From: Vescimonas sanitatis
GTDB lineage: Bacteria > Bacillota > Clostridia > Oscillospirales > Oscillospiraceae
Direction: 5' to 3'
Assembly: GCF_049060325.1 (NCBI RefSeq)
Contig: NZ_JBMGPW010000003.1
Span: 124,001 to 188,000, forward strand
Length of the DNA stretch: 64,000 nt
Within the stretch, counting starts at the first letter, position 1. Each line of letters begins with the position of its first letter. Shown here in pieces: positions 27,084 through 36,682 of the stretch. The position numbers were made by a program, and so were the translations under genes. Under the pieces are notes generated by a model that saw only the letters and a list, made by a program, of their open reading frames with translations, did not search any database and had not been told where the DNA came from.

Positions 27084-28694
27084 ATGTTAAGACAGACCAA
27101 CCAACAACCAATTACCGCCCTTTACCCAAGACTTTCCCATGAGGACGAGCTGCAAGGCGAGAGCAATTCCATTTCCAACCAGAAGCGTATTCTTGAAACC
27201 TATGCAAAGCAGAACGGCTTTTCCAATCTGCGCTGGTACACGGACGACGGTTATTCTGGTGCGAACTTTCAAAGACCCGGTTTTCAAGCCATGCTTGCGG
27301 ACATTGAAGCCGGAAAAGTCGGGACAGTTATCGTAAAGGATATGTCGAGGTTAGGGCGAAACTACCTGCAAGTGGGAATGTACACGGAAATGGTTTTCCC
27401 ACAGAAAGGCGTCCGCTTCATCGCTATCAATGACGGAGTGGACAGCGCACAGGGCGACAATGACTTTGCCCCGCTGCGGAATATCTTTAACGAATGGCTG
27501 GTGAGAGATACGAGCAAGAAAATCAAAGCAGTAAAACGCTCAAAAGGTATGAGTGGCAAGCCAATCACAAGCAAACCTGTGTATGGCTACCTCATGGACG
27601 AGGACGAAAATTTCATTATTGACGATGAAGCTGCACCCGTAGTTAAGCAGATATACAACCTCTGCCTTGCCGGGAACGGTCCGACCAAGATAGCCCGTAT
27701 GCTCACAGAGCAGCAAATCCCCACGCCGGGAACGCTTGAATACCGCAGGACGGGCAGCACCCGCCGCTACCACCCCGGCTATGAGTGCAAGTGGGCGACC
27801 AATACCGTAGTGCATATCCTTGAAAACCGGGAATACACGGGCTGTCTGGTAAATTTCAAGACAGAAAAACTTTCTTACAAAGTCAAGCACAGTGTAGAAA
27901 ATCCCCCGGAAAAGCAAGTGATTTTCGGGAACCACCACGAGCCTATCATAGACACCCAAACATGGGAACGGGTGCAGGAGCTTCGCAAACAGCGCAAACG
28001 CCCAAACCGCTATGATGAAGTGGGTTTGTTCTCCGGCATACTGTTCTGTGCGGACTGCGGCAGCGTGATGTATCAGCAGCGATACCAGACGGACAAGCGC
28101 AAGCAGGACTGTTATATCTGCGGCAACTACAAGAAACGCACCCATGACTGTACGGCGCACTTTATCCGCACCGACCTCTTGACCGCTGGTGTACTCTCCA
28201 ATCTGCGGAAAGTGACCAGCTATGCGGCAAAGCATGAAGCCCGGTTTATGAAGCTCTTGATTGAGCAGAACGAGGACGGGGGCAAGCGCAGGAACGCCGC
28301 CAAGAAAAAGGAGCTGGAAGCCACCGAGAAACGCATAGCCGAGTTATCCGCTATCTTCAAGCGACTGTATGAGGACAGCGTGACCGGGCGCATATCAGAC
28401 GAGCGTTTCACAGAGCTGTCGGCAGACTATGAAGCGGAGCAACGGGAACTGAAAGAAAGAGCCGCTGTTATTCAAGCGGAGCTTTCCAAAGCACAGGAAG
28501 CCACCGTGAACGCAGAAAAGTTTATGAATGTTGTCCGGCGGCATACCAGCTTTGAAGAACTTACCCCTACTTTGTTGCGGGAGTTTGTAGAGAAAATCGT
28601 TGTGCATGAGTGCAGCTATGACGAGAACAAGACCCGTAGGCAGGACATTGAGATTTATTATTCTTTTGTTGGCAAGGTGGACTTGCCCGAATAA
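27084..28694 (+). CDS. Large serine recombinase (TnpX type), element 3
   Basis: 536 residues, ATG after ACGGAGGATTTT. The catalytic serine is in YPRLS (Ser18). Resolvase domain, recombinase domain, zinc ribbon (CADCGSVMY, then CYICGNYKKRTHDC) and a C-terminal coiled coil ending YYSFVGKVDLPE follow. Compact, without the long basic tails of the element 1 and 2 enzymes. It lies 91 bases from the element's right end in maff2 and should catalyse excision with AA as crossover pair (inferred from the flanks). Confidence 0.93.
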   Translation: MLRQTNQQPITALYPRLSHEDELQGESNSISNQKRILETYAKQNGFSNLRWYTDDGYSGANFQRPGFQAMLADIEAGKVGTVIVKDMSRLGRNYLQVGMYTEMVFPQKGVRFIAINDGVDSAQGDNDFAPLRNIFNEWLVRDTSKKIKAVKRSKGMSGKPITSKPVYGYLMDEDENFIIDDEAAPVVKQIYNLCLAGNGPTKIARMLTEQQIPTPGTLEYRRTGSTRRYHPGYECKWATNTVVHILENREYTGCLVNFKTEKLSYKVKHSVENPPEKQVIFGNHHEPIIDTQTWERVQELRKQRKRPNRYDEVGLFSGILFCADCGSVMYQQRYQTDKRKQDCYICGNYKKRTHDCTAHFIRTDLLTAGVLSNLRKVTSYAAKHEARFMKLLIEQNEDGGKRRNAAKKKELEATEKRIAELSAIFKRLYEDSVTGRISDERFTELSADYEAEQRELKERAAVIQAELSKAQEATVNAEKFMNVVRRHTSFEELTPTLLREFVEKIVVHECSYDENKTRRQDIEIYYSFVGKVDLPE

Positions 28695-28784
28695 CCGCCC
28701 GACCTATCCGACACAAGAGCTAAGTGCCGGATAGGAACGGCAAAATTTTTTGCACTTCTATTACTTCTTTATCACACATCAACA

Positions 28785-28877
28785 AAGAGCCAGGGCATGA
28801 AGCAGCTCATGGCGGGCGGCGGCGTCGCTTTGATCGGCGGCACCCTTGTTCCCCTGCTTTCTCAACTTTTTGGATAA
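28785..28877 (+). pseudogene. maff2: maff2 family membrane protein, last segment
   Basis: Resumes the maff2 frame at the AA joint: KSQGMKQLMAGGGVALIG and a hydrophobic end to SQLFG. No start or ribosome site of its own in the right place. Together with 19505-19629 it would give an ordinary maff2 protein of about 70 residues with two membrane helices. Confidence 0.88.
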
Positions 28878-28947
28878 TGCCTAAAACAAATACCACCCGC
28901 CGCGCCCTCTCGGAAACGGGAGGGCGCGGGAAAGGAGGGATTAACTT

Positions 28948-29811
28948 TTGATATGGCAGATGATTGAAGATTGGTTTCGCGGCATTTTGACAGACGGGAT
29001 TTTATCGAACCTTTCCGGCTTGTTTGACAGCGTAAATACAGAGGTTGGAGAAATCGCAACACAAGTCGGCACGACCCCCGCCGGGTGGAACGCGGGCATA
29101 TTCAACATGATACGCAGCCTTTCGGAAAACGTCATTGTACCGATTGCGGGCGTTATCATTACCTTTGTCATGTGTTATGAACTAATCCAGCTTGTAATTG
29201 AAAAAAACAATCTGCACGATCTCGACACTTGGATTTTCTTCAAATGGATTTTTAAGACCTTTGTTGCGGTGCTGCTGGTAACAAACACTTGGAACATCGT
29301 CATGGGAGTTTTCGACGTTACGCAGAGCTTCGTCAATCAGAGCGCGGGGGTTATCATATCCGATACAAGCATAGACGTTACCACCGTCATTACCGACATT
29401 GAAGCAAAACTCGACGCTATGAGCGTGGGCGGTCTTTTGGGGTTATGGTTTCAATCCCTCTTTGTAGGGCTTACCATGAAAGCCCTGTCAATCTGCATTA
29501 TGCTTGTGGTGTATGGGCGCATGATTGAAATATATCTTGTAACGAGCGTTGCCCCTATCCCTATGGCAACAATGGTAAATCACGAATGGGGCAGCATGGG
29601 ACAGAATTACTTAAAATCTTTGCTTGCGCTTGGTTTTCAGGCGTTTCTGATCTTGGTGTGTGTCGGCATTTATGCGGTGTTGATACAAACAATCGCAGCG
29701 ACCGACGACATTTCCGGCGCGATCTGGGCTTGCATGGGCTATACCGTCCTCTTGTGCTTTACGCTTTTCAAAACGGGAAGCCTTGCAAAGAGCGTCTTTT
29801 CGGCACATTAA
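28948..29811 (+). CDS. TrbL/VirB6-like conjugation membrane protein
   Basis: 287 residues; start TTG after AAAGGAGGGATTAACT. At least five hydrophobic segments (about 53-75, 87-110, 160-190, 215-245, 255-275) and the family feel of ICE TrbL proteins (SFVNQSAGVIISD, then LVTSVAPIPMATMVNHEWG). It would form the inner membrane part of the mating channel. First intact gene of the secretion operon after the broken maff2. Confidence 0.85.
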   Translation: MIWQMIEDWFRGILTDGILSNLSGLFDSVNTEVGEIATQVGTTPAGWNAGIFNMIRSLSENVIVPIAGVIITFVMCYELIQLVIEKNNLHDLDTWIFFKWIFKTFVAVLLVTNTWNIVMGVFDVTQSFVNQSAGVIISDTSIDVTTVITDIEAKLDAMSVGGLLGLWFQSLFVGLTMKALSICIMLVVYGRMIEIYLVTSVAPIPMATMVNHEWGSMGQNYLKSLLALGFQAFLILVCVGIYAVLIQTIAATDDISGAIWACMGYTVLLCFTLFKTGSLAKSVFSAH

Positions 29812-29827
29812 GGGGGTGAGTTATGAT

Positions 29828-30724
29828 TTGAAAATCGGTTTAATCGACGTTGACAGCCATAATTTCCCCAACCTCTGCTTGATGAAGCTATCCGCGTATC
29901 ATAAAGCAAAGGGGCATACGGTGGAATGGTGGAACGCAAAGGGGCGGTACGACCTTGTATATAAAAGCCGCGTCTTTACGGACACCTATTCCAAAGACAC
30001 GATAACCGTTACCAACGCGGAACAAGTTATTTTCGGCGGTACGGGCTACGACACGAAAAACCGCTTGCCGCCGGAAGTGGAACACAGTTACCCGGATTAT
30101 TCTATCTACCCGCAGTTTTTCGGGATTGCCTACGGCTTTTTAAGCCGGGGTTGTCCGAGAAATTGCGGGTTTTGCATTGTCAGCAGTAAAGAGGGACGCA
30201 AAAGTGTTAAGGTTGCGGATTTGTCCGAGTTTTGGAAATGGCAGCCGGAAATAAAAATCATGGACGCTAATCTGCTTGCCTGTCCCGACCATGAAAATCT
30301 CATTGAGCAGCTTATACGAAGCCGCGCATGGGTGGATTTTTCGCAAGGGCTGGATATTCGCCTTGTGAACAGGGATAATGTCAGCCTGTTAAATCGGGTA
30401 CGGATAAAAGCGGTACATTTTGCATGGGATAATCCCGACGAGGACTTAACCGGGTATTTCCAACGTTTTTTGGATTTGACCGCCATTAAGAGCAGCCGCC
30501 AGCGGCGCGTGTATGTTCTTACCAACTACGGCAGCACTCACGAACAGGATTTATACCGCGTGAACACCTTGCGGGCTATGGGCTTTGACCCGTATGTGAT
30601 GATTTACGAGCGTCCAACCGCCCCGCCTGTTACCCGCCATTTGCAACGGTGGGTAAATAACAAACGGCTTTTCTATGCTGTCCCCCGTTTTGAAGATTAC
30701 ATTCCGGGCAGAAAGGAGGTTTGA
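29828..30724 (+). CDS. Radical SAM protein encoded in the secretion operon
   Basis: About 298 residues. I take the TTG seven bases after GGTGAG as start, giving KIGLIDVDSHNFPNLCL, a Rossmann/B12-binding-like N-terminus. The iron-sulfur motif is RGCPRNCGFC near residue 108, the CxxxCxxC of radical SAM enzymes. Later LDIRLVN and FAWDNPDED fit the TIM-barrel part. Its substrate is unknown. Its place between TrbL-like and PrgI genes, with tight spacing, means it is co-expressed with the mating machinery, which is odd for such an enzyme. Confidence 0.8.
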   Translation: MKIGLIDVDSHNFPNLCLMKLSAYHKAKGHTVEWWNAKGRYDLVYKSRVFTDTYSKDTITVTNAEQVIFGGTGYDTKNRLPPEVEHSYPDYSIYPQFFGIAYGFLSRGCPRNCGFCIVSSKEGRKSVKVADLSEFWKWQPEIKIMDANLLACPDHENLIEQLIRSRAWVDFSQGLDIRLVNRDNVSLLNRVRIKAVHFAWDNPDEDLTGYFQRFLDLTAIKSSRQRRVYVLTNYGSTHEQDLYRVNTLRAMGFDPYVMIYERPTAPPVTRHLQRWVNNKRLFYAVPRFEDYIPGRKEV

Positions 30725-30725
30725 A

Positions 30726-31118
30726 ATGGCGTATGTAACCGTCCCAAAGGACTTAACAAAAATCAAAAGCAAGGTAATGTTCAACCTTACGAAACGACAG
30801 CTAATTTGTTTCAGCGCGGCGGTAGCAATCGGACTGCCGCTGTTCTTTTTGGTAAAAGACAGCGTTGGAACAACCACAGCGGCATTGTGCATGGTGCTTG
30901 CCATGCTGCCTATGTTTTTGCTTGCCATGTACGAGAAAAACGGGCAACCGCTGGAAGTGATTATTCGGCAATTTGTGGAAGTGAAGTTTCTTCGCCCCAA
31001 AGAGCGACCTTATCAGACCAACAATTTTTATGCCGCCCTTGCGCGGCAAGAGCAATTAGATAAGGAGGTACGGGCGATTGTCAAAGGAAAAGAAAAACAC
31101 CCAAAACGAAAAGCGTAA
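30726..31118 (+). CDS. PrgI family conjugation protein
   Basis: 130 residues, ATG after AAAGGAGGTTTGAA. The sequence MAYVTVPKDLTKIKSKVMFNLTKRQL, then two membrane helices (about 28-46 and 50-68) and a basic end, matches the PrgI/TcpE-like family, which occupies the VirB3 place before VirB4. It overlaps virB4 by 41 bases, so the two are coupled. Confidence 0.88.
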   Translation: MAYVTVPKDLTKIKSKVMFNLTKRQLICFSAAVAIGLPLFFLVKDSVGTTTAALCMVLAMLPMFLLAMYEKNGQPLEVIIRQFVEVKFLRPKERPYQTNNFYAALARQEQLDKEVRAIVKGKEKHPKRKA

Positions 31119-33474
31119 ACTTTCCCGACAGGAAAGAAAACAGATAGATACCCTTATCCGACAGGCAAAGGGCGACGGGAAGCCCCATACGGCGCAGGAC
31201 AGCATACCGTTTGAGCGAATGTATAAGGACGGGATTTGCCGCCTTGCAAACGGGCGGTATTCCAAGTGCATTGAGTTTGAGGACATCAACTATCAGCTTG
31301 CGCAGCCGGACGACAAAACCGCCATTTTTGAAGCCCTTTGCGATATGTATAACTCGTTCGACGCTTCTATCAGCGTGCAGCTTTCCCTAATCAGCCGCCA
31401 TGCGAACAAGGACGATTTCAAGAACAGTATCACGATTGCGCCGCAGAATGATGACTTCGACAGTATCAGAGCAGAATACACCGAAATGCTTAGGACGCAG
31501 CTTGAACGCGGAAACAACGGGCTTATCAAGACCAAGTTTCTCACCTTTACCGTTGAAGCAAAGGACATTAGATCGGCGCGGGCGCGTCTTGCCCGCATTG
31601 AAACGGACACCCTCAACCATTTTAAGGTGATCGGCGCGGCGGCGCGGGTATTGGACGGGAAACAGCGTCTTGAAGTGCTGCATGGGATTTTCCACCCGGA
31701 CGGGGAACGCTTTAACTTTGCGTGGGAATGGCTACCCGCAAGCGGTCTTTCTGTCAAAGACTTTATCGCGCCGTCCTCTTTCCGATTTGGCGACGGGCGA
31801 ATGTTTCAAATGGGCGGCAAGTTTGGCGTAGTTTCCTTTTTGCAGATCGTCGCGCCGGAACTCTCCGACCGTATGCTTGCCGACTTCATGGACGCGGAAA
31901 ACGGGATTATCGTCAATCTGCACATTCAGAGTATCGACCACAACGAAGCAATCAAGACGATTAAGCGCAAGATTACCGACCTTGACCGTATGAAAATCGA
32001 GGAACAGAAAAAAGCAATCCGCAGCGGCTACGACATGGATATTATTCCGTCCGACCTTGCCACCTACGGCGGGGAAGCAAAAAACCTACTCCGCGATTTG
32101 CAGAGCCGCAACGAAAGAATGTTTCTGCTTACGCTGCTTGTCTTAAACCTTGCAGATACCAAGCAGAAATTGGATAACGAAGTATTTGGAGCGGCGGCAA
32201 TCGCGCAGAAATACAACTGCATTTTGACCCGCCTTGACTACCGGCAGGAACAGGGGCTTATGTCCTCTATCCCGTTGGGGGAAAACCTTATCCATATCCA
32301 GCGCGGCTTGACGACCAGCAGCACCGCCGTTTTCGTTCCCTTTACGGTGCAAGAGCTGTTCCAAAGCGGCGAAGCATTGTATTACGGCTTAAACGCCCTT
32401 TCCAACAACATGATTTTGTGCGACCGAAAGAAGCTGAAAAATCCCAACGGCTTGATACTCGGCACACCGGGCAGCGGCAAAAGTTTTTCTGCAAAACGCG
32501 AAATCACAAACGCTTTTCTTATCACGTCCGACGACATTATCATTTGCGACCCCGAAGCCGAATATTACCCCCTTGTCGGACGTTTGAAAGGACAGGTTAT
32601 CAAGGTTTCGCAGAACAGCACGCAGTACATTAACCCTATGGATATTAACCTCAATTACAGCGAGGGCGACACGCCCATAGCCTTAAAGAGCGATTTTATC
32701 CTTTCCTTTTGTGAGTTGATTATGGGAGGTAAAAACGGGCTGGAAGCTGTCGAAAAGACCTTGATTGACCGCGCTGTTATCAGCGTGTACCGCAACTACC
32801 TTGCCGACCCGAAGCCGGAGAATATGCCGATTTTGGGCGACCTCTACGACGAGATCAAGAAGCAGCCGGAAAAGGAAGCGCAGCGTATCGCGGCGGCATT
32901 GGAACTCTATGTAAACGGCAGCTTGAACATTTTTAACCACAGGACAAACGTTGACATTCATAATCGCCTTGTCTGCTTTGATATTAAGGAACTCGGTACG
33001 CAGCTTAAAAAAGTCGGTATGCTTATCGTCCAAGACCAAGTATGGAACAGAGTAACGGTAAACCGCAGCGAGGGCAAGGCGACGCGGTATTACATCGACG
33101 AATTTCATTTACTCTTGAAAGAGGAACAGACCGCAGCATACAGCGTCGAGATTTGGAAGCGTTTTAGGAAGTGGGGCGGTATTCCGACAGGTATCACGCA
33201 GAACGTCAAAGACCTTTTGACGAGCAGAGAAGTTTCAAACGTTTTTGAAAACAGCGATTTTGTCTATATGCTCAACCAAGCACAGGGCGACAGGGAAATC
33301 CTTGCAAAGCAGCTTAACATTTCGCAGCAGCAAATGACCTATGTAACCCATTCCGACGCGGGCGAGGGGCTTATTTTCTACGGCAACGTGATTTTGCCCT
33401 TTATTGACCGTTTCCCGCAGGATACGGAACTGTACCGCGTCATGACGACCAAACCCGGCGAGGTGTCGGCATGA
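31078..33474 (+). CDS. virB4: VirB4-like conjugation ATPase
   Basis: 798 residues; TTG start nine bases after AAGGAGG, inside the PrgI gene. The C-terminal ATPase has Walker A GTPGSGKSFSAK (about residue 463) and Walker B YYIDEFHLLL (about 673), then TGITQNVKDLL. The N-terminal half is the VirB4 membrane-contact domain. It powers assembly and transport of the channel in the cytoplasm. Full family length with no break, unlike virD4. It overlaps the methyltransferase by ATGA. Confidence 0.93.
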   Translation: MSKEKKNTQNEKRKLSRQERKQIDTLIRQAKGDGKPHTAQDSIPFERMYKDGICRLANGRYSKCIEFEDINYQLAQPDDKTAIFEALCDMYNSFDASISVQLSLISRHANKDDFKNSITIAPQNDDFDSIRAEYTEMLRTQLERGNNGLIKTKFLTFTVEAKDIRSARARLARIETDTLNHFKVIGAAARVLDGKQRLEVLHGIFHPDGERFNFAWEWLPASGLSVKDFIAPSSFRFGDGRMFQMGGKFGVVSFLQIVAPELSDRMLADFMDAENGIIVNLHIQSIDHNEAIKTIKRKITDLDRMKIEEQKKAIRSGYDMDIIPSDLATYGGEAKNLLRDLQSRNERMFLLTLLVLNLADTKQKLDNEVFGAAAIAQKYNCILTRLDYRQEQGLMSSIPLGENLIHIQRGLTTSSTAVFVPFTVQELFQSGEALYYGLNALSNNMILCDRKKLKNPNGLILGTPGSGKSFSAKREITNAFLITSDDIIICDPEAEYYPLVGRLKGQVIKVSQNSTQYINPMDINLNYSEGDTPIALKSDFILSFCELIMGGKNGLEAVEKTLIDRAVISVYRNYLADPKPENMPILGDLYDEIKKQPEKEAQRIAAALELYVNGSLNIFNHRTNVDIHNRLVCFDIKELGTQLKKVGMLIVQDQVWNRVTVNRSEGKATRYYIDEFHLLLKEEQTAAYSVEIWKRFRKWGGIPTGITQNVKDLLTSREVSNVFENSDFVYMLNQAQGDREILAKQLNISQQQMTYVTHSDAGEGLIFYGNVILPFIDRFPQDTELYRVMTTKPGEVSA

Positions 33475-34427
33475 GGATAGAAACGGACAAAATCTATTGC
33501 GGCGACAGCTTGCAGGTGCTTCAAACCTTGCCGGAAAACGCAGTTGATTGTTGCGTAACGTCCCCGCCCTACTATGCCTTGCGGGACTATGGCGCAGACG
33601 GGCAGATCGGACGGGAAGCAACGCCGGAAGAATATGTTTCCCGCATTACGGCGGTATTCCATGAGGTAAAGCGGGTGCTTACGCCGGAGGGGACTTGTTG
33701 GCTGAATATCGCGGACACTTATTGCGGCACAGGCAGCAAAGCCGACCACCAAGACCCCAAATATCCCAAAGGCAGGAACGGGCAGCAAGTGGCGTTCAAC
33801 CACCGCGCCCCCGGCTGTAAGCCCAAAGATTTAATCGGTATTCCGTGGCTTGTAGCCCTTGCCTTGCGGGGCGACGGTTGGTATTTGCGCAGTTCTATCA
33901 TTTGGCACAAAACAAACCCCATGCCAGAAAGCACGCGGGACAGGCCGACCCGCTGCTATGAATATGTGTTTCTGCTTACCAAGTCAAAGAAGTATTACTA
34001 CAATTGGCAAGCAGTAGCCGAGCCGATAGCCCCCACAACGGCGGGGCGGCTGAAAAGCGGAGTTAGCAAAGGAAACAAGTATAACGTTACTGTTCCGGGG
34101 CAAAACCAGCCGCAGAAAATCAACCGCCCCCGCGAAAAGGGCGCATACGCCGACGAGTTGATTTGTCCCGTCCGCAGCCGTCGCAACGTTTGGCAGATCA
34201 ACAATGTCGCGTATCATGGCGGGCATTTCGCAGCATACCCGCCCAAACTTGCGGAAACGTGCATTTTGGCGGGCTGTCCCGTGGGCGGGATTGTCCTTGA
34301 TCCGTTTTTAGGCAGCGGCACCACCGCAGCGGCGGCAAAGCACCTTTCCCGCCGCTATATCGGCATTGAGTTAAACCCCGACTATTGCACCCTTGCAAAA
34401 CAGCGGATTGGAGGTGATGAAGATTGA
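33471..34427 (+). CDS. DNA methyltransferase (beta-class, N4-C or N6-A)
   Basis: 318 residues. Motif IV TSPPYYALRDYG comes first (about residue 25) and the SAM-binding motif I DPFLGSGTT near residue 278, the beta-class order. YIGIELNPDYC follows. It acts on DNA, probably to protect the transferred ICE from restriction. There is no restriction endonuclease partner nearby, so it is an orphan. It overlaps both neighbours (ATGA and TTGA), deep in the secretion operon. The recognition sequence cannot be told. Confidence 0.9.
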   Translation: MRIETDKIYCGDSLQVLQTLPENAVDCCVTSPPYYALRDYGADGQIGREATPEEYVSRITAVFHEVKRVLTPEGTCWLNIADTYCGTGSKADHQDPKYPKGRNGQQVAFNHRAPGCKPKDLIGIPWLVALALRGDGWYLRSSIIWHKTNPMPESTRDRPTRCYEYVFLLTKSKKYYYNWQAVAEPIAPTTAGRLKSGVSKGNKYNVTVPGQNQPQKINRPREKGAYADELICPVRSRRNVWQINNVAYHGGHFAAYPPKLAETCILAGCPVGGIVLDPFLGSGTTAAAAKHLSRRYIGIELNPDYCTLAKQRIGGDED

Positions 34428-36394
34428 GCAAGGAATGGAAAGCCCCCGACAAGGTAACGCAGAAAATGACCCGCGACGGGGCGGTTGCGGAAAACCTCAC
34501 GACGGGCGAAACAACGAGTATCAGCGAAAGGCCGCAGGAGGAAAACTATTCCCAAGCCCCTACCGCAGCGGCAGAAAAGGCTGTTGACCGTATCGGCGCA
34601 GAGGTTGAACGGCAAGCGGCAAAGGGCGCAGGGAAAAAAGCCCTTGACGCGGCGCAGCTAAAAACCCATACTTCCCGCTTGCAGTTTTCCGAAGCGGAAC
34701 GGGCAACGCCGGAATTGCAGAAATCTATCCGTAAATCCGAGAAAGCGGCAGACCGTTTAGACGCAGCGCGGGCGGCTATCCCCAAGCAGACCAAAATCAA
34801 GAAAGAGCGCGTTTTTGACGAAGCGAAAGGCAAGGCAAAGACGCGCCTTTCCTTTGAAAAGACGGATAAGCCCCCAAACGGCAAGTTGCGGCATAACCCC
34901 TTGTCCCGTCCGGCGCAGGAGTTGAACAGCACCGTACATGGGAAAATCTACGAGGTTGAGAAAGAAAATGTCGGTGTGGAAAGCGGGCACAGGGTAGAAC
35001 TTGCGGGCGAGAAAGCGGGCGGTATGGCGGCGCGGACGGTAAAGCGCGGCATACGCAGCCACAAGCTGAAACCCTACCGGGCAGCGGCGGCAGCCGAGAG
35101 AAAGGCGGTAAAGGCAAACGCCGATTTCCTCTATCAAAAGGCGCTGCACGATAACCCCGCCCTTGCGCACTCAAACCCGATTTCCCGTTTTTGGCAGAAG
35201 CAGCGCATTAAAAAGCAGTATGCAAAGACGCTGAAAGCGGGCGGCAAAGTGAAAAAGACCGCCGAAGCCACCGCAAAGGCGGCGAAGAAAACCGCGCAGG
35301 AAACCAAACGGGCGACGTTCTTTGTCGTCCGGCACTGGAAAGGCTGCTTGCTTGTGGGCGGGATTGCCTTTATCGTGCTTCTGCTTTTCGGCGGCTTGTC
35401 CTCTTGCTCCCTCTTTGGCGGCAACAGCGGCAGCGGCTTAATTGCGTCGTCCTATCTTTCCGAGGACGCGGATATTACAGGCGCGGAAAGCGCGTATGCC
35501 GCTATGGAAGCCGAGTTACAAGATATGCTGAATAATATCGAGCGCGAATACCCCGGCTATGACGAATACCGGGTGAACGCGGACGAGATCGAGCATGACC
35601 CCTATGTGCTAATCTCTATCCTTTCCGCGCTGCATGAGGGCGTGTTTACCCTTGATGAAGCGCAAAGCACCCTTGAAATGCTCTTTGAGAAACAGTATAT
35701 CTTGACCGTTGAGGAAGAAGTACAGGTACGATACCGCACCGAAACGAGGACGGACAGCGAGGGCAACGAATATGAGGTTGAAGTACCCTACAACTATTAC
35801 ATTCTCCATGTGGATTTGGAAAACTTCAACCTTTCCCATGTCCCCGTCTACATCATGGGCGAGGAACAGCTATCCATGTACGCTATGTATATGTCGTCGC
35901 TGGGAAACCGCCCCGATTTGTTCCCGTCGTCCGGCTATGTGTCTAAATACTATGAAAACCCGCCCGCCGATTATGAAGTACCCGCCGCGCTGCTTAATTC
36001 CGATGAACAGTTTGCGCGGCTCATAGAGGAAGCGGATAAATACGTCGGCTTTCCCTATGTGTGGGGCGGCAGCACCCCGGAAACCTCTTTTGATTGCAGC
36101 GGCTTTGTGAGTTATGTATTGACGAACAGCGGCCTATACAATACGGGCAGACTTGGGGCGCAAGGGCTTTACAACATTTCAACCCGCGTTTCCAACCCGC
36201 AGCCGGGGGATTTGGTTTTCTTTACGGGTACATACGACACGCCGGGGGTATCTCATGTGGGTATCTACGTTGGCGAGGACGGGGACGGAAGCCCCGTCAT
36301 GCTGCATTGTGGCGACCCGATACAATACGCAAAACTTGATACAAGCTATTGGCAATCCCATTTTTACGCCTATGGGCGGCTACATTACAACTGA
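34424..36394 (+). CDS. Membrane NlpC/P60 cell wall hydrolase (conjugation lysin)
   Basis: 656 residues; TTG start after GGAGGTGATGAAGA. A long basic cytoplasmic N-terminus (1-300) is followed by one membrane helix (about 306-327), an outside linker with acidic repeats and a C-terminal NlpC/P60 domain (about 535-656). The catalytic Cys is in FDCSGFVSYV and the His in VSHVGIYVG. It opens peptidoglycan for the mating channel (VirB1/CwlT-like role). Tightly coupled with the methyltransferase upstream. Confidence 0.9.
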   Translation: MSKEWKAPDKVTQKMTRDGAVAENLTTGETTSISERPQEENYSQAPTAAAEKAVDRIGAEVERQAAKGAGKKALDAAQLKTHTSRLQFSEAERATPELQKSIRKSEKAADRLDAARAAIPKQTKIKKERVFDEAKGKAKTRLSFEKTDKPPNGKLRHNPLSRPAQELNSTVHGKIYEVEKENVGVESGHRVELAGEKAGGMAARTVKRGIRSHKLKPYRAAAAAERKAVKANADFLYQKALHDNPALAHSNPISRFWQKQRIKKQYAKTLKAGGKVKKTAEATAKAAKKTAQETKRATFFVVRHWKGCLLVGGIAFIVLLLFGGLSSCSLFGGNSGSGLIASSYLSEDADITGAESAYAAMEAELQDMLNNIEREYPGYDEYRVNADEIEHDPYVLISILSALHEGVFTLDEAQSTLEMLFEKQYILTVEEEVQVRYRTETRTDSEGNEYEVEVPYNYYILHVDLENFNLSHVPVYIMGEEQLSMYAMYMSSLGNRPDLFPSSGYVSKYYENPPADYEVPAALLNSDEQFARLIEEADKYVGFPYVWGGSTPETSFDCSGFVSYVLTNSGLYNTGRLGAQGLYNISTRVSNPQPGDLVFFTGTYDTPGVSHVGIYVGEDGDGSPVMLHCGDPIQYAKLDTSYWQSHFYAYGRLHYN

Positions 36395-36415
36395 CTTTGA
36401 AAGGAGTTTATTTCT

Positions 36416-36682
36416 ATGGCAAACACGAAACTTGACCGTATCGAAAGGGATATTGAGAAAACGAGGGCGAAAATCCTTGAATACCAAAAAAGGCTGAAAG
36501 ACCTTGAAGCGCAGAAAATCGAGGAAGAAAACGCGCAGATCGTTCAAATGGTGAAAGCGGTACACCTTGACGGGGCGCAGCTTGCCGCGTTCCTCTCCGC
36601 TTACGCCAGCGGCGAAATTGCCTTGCCACAGCCGGACGCAGACTACACCGACGAACAGGAGGAAACCGAAGATGAAGCATAA
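36416..36682 (+). CDS. DUF4315 family protein
   Basis: 88 residues, ATG after AAAGGAGTTTATTTCT. An N-terminal coiled coil (LDRIERDIEKTRAKILEYQK, about 5-45), then a helical segment and an acidic tail (TDEQEETEDEA). This is the DUF4315 family always found in this position in Tn1549-type ICEs. Function unknown; probably cytoplasmic. Its end overlaps the DUF4366 start by 11 bases. Confidence 0.82.
   Translation: MANTKLDRIERDIEKTRAKILEYQKRLKDLEAQKIEEENAQIVQMVKAVHLDGAQLAAFLSAYASGEIALPQPDADYTDEQEETEDEA

Larger units (their letters stand above)
19629..28786 (+). mobile_element. Mobilizable element 3, inserted in maff2
   Basis: An element of about 9.16 kb with the opposite layout to elements 1 and 2: regulators at the left, then MobC, relaxase, DnaD-like and DnaC-like replication proteins, TnpW, an inverted cargo hydrolase and the serine recombinase at the right end. 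Both edges contain CAAA (19626-19629 and 28783-28786). Joining across AA gives DNPGAKSQGMKQLMAGGG, the family sequence, in frame. maff2 is a known target for such elements in Firmicutes ICEs (general knowledge, not checked here). Confidence 0.85.
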
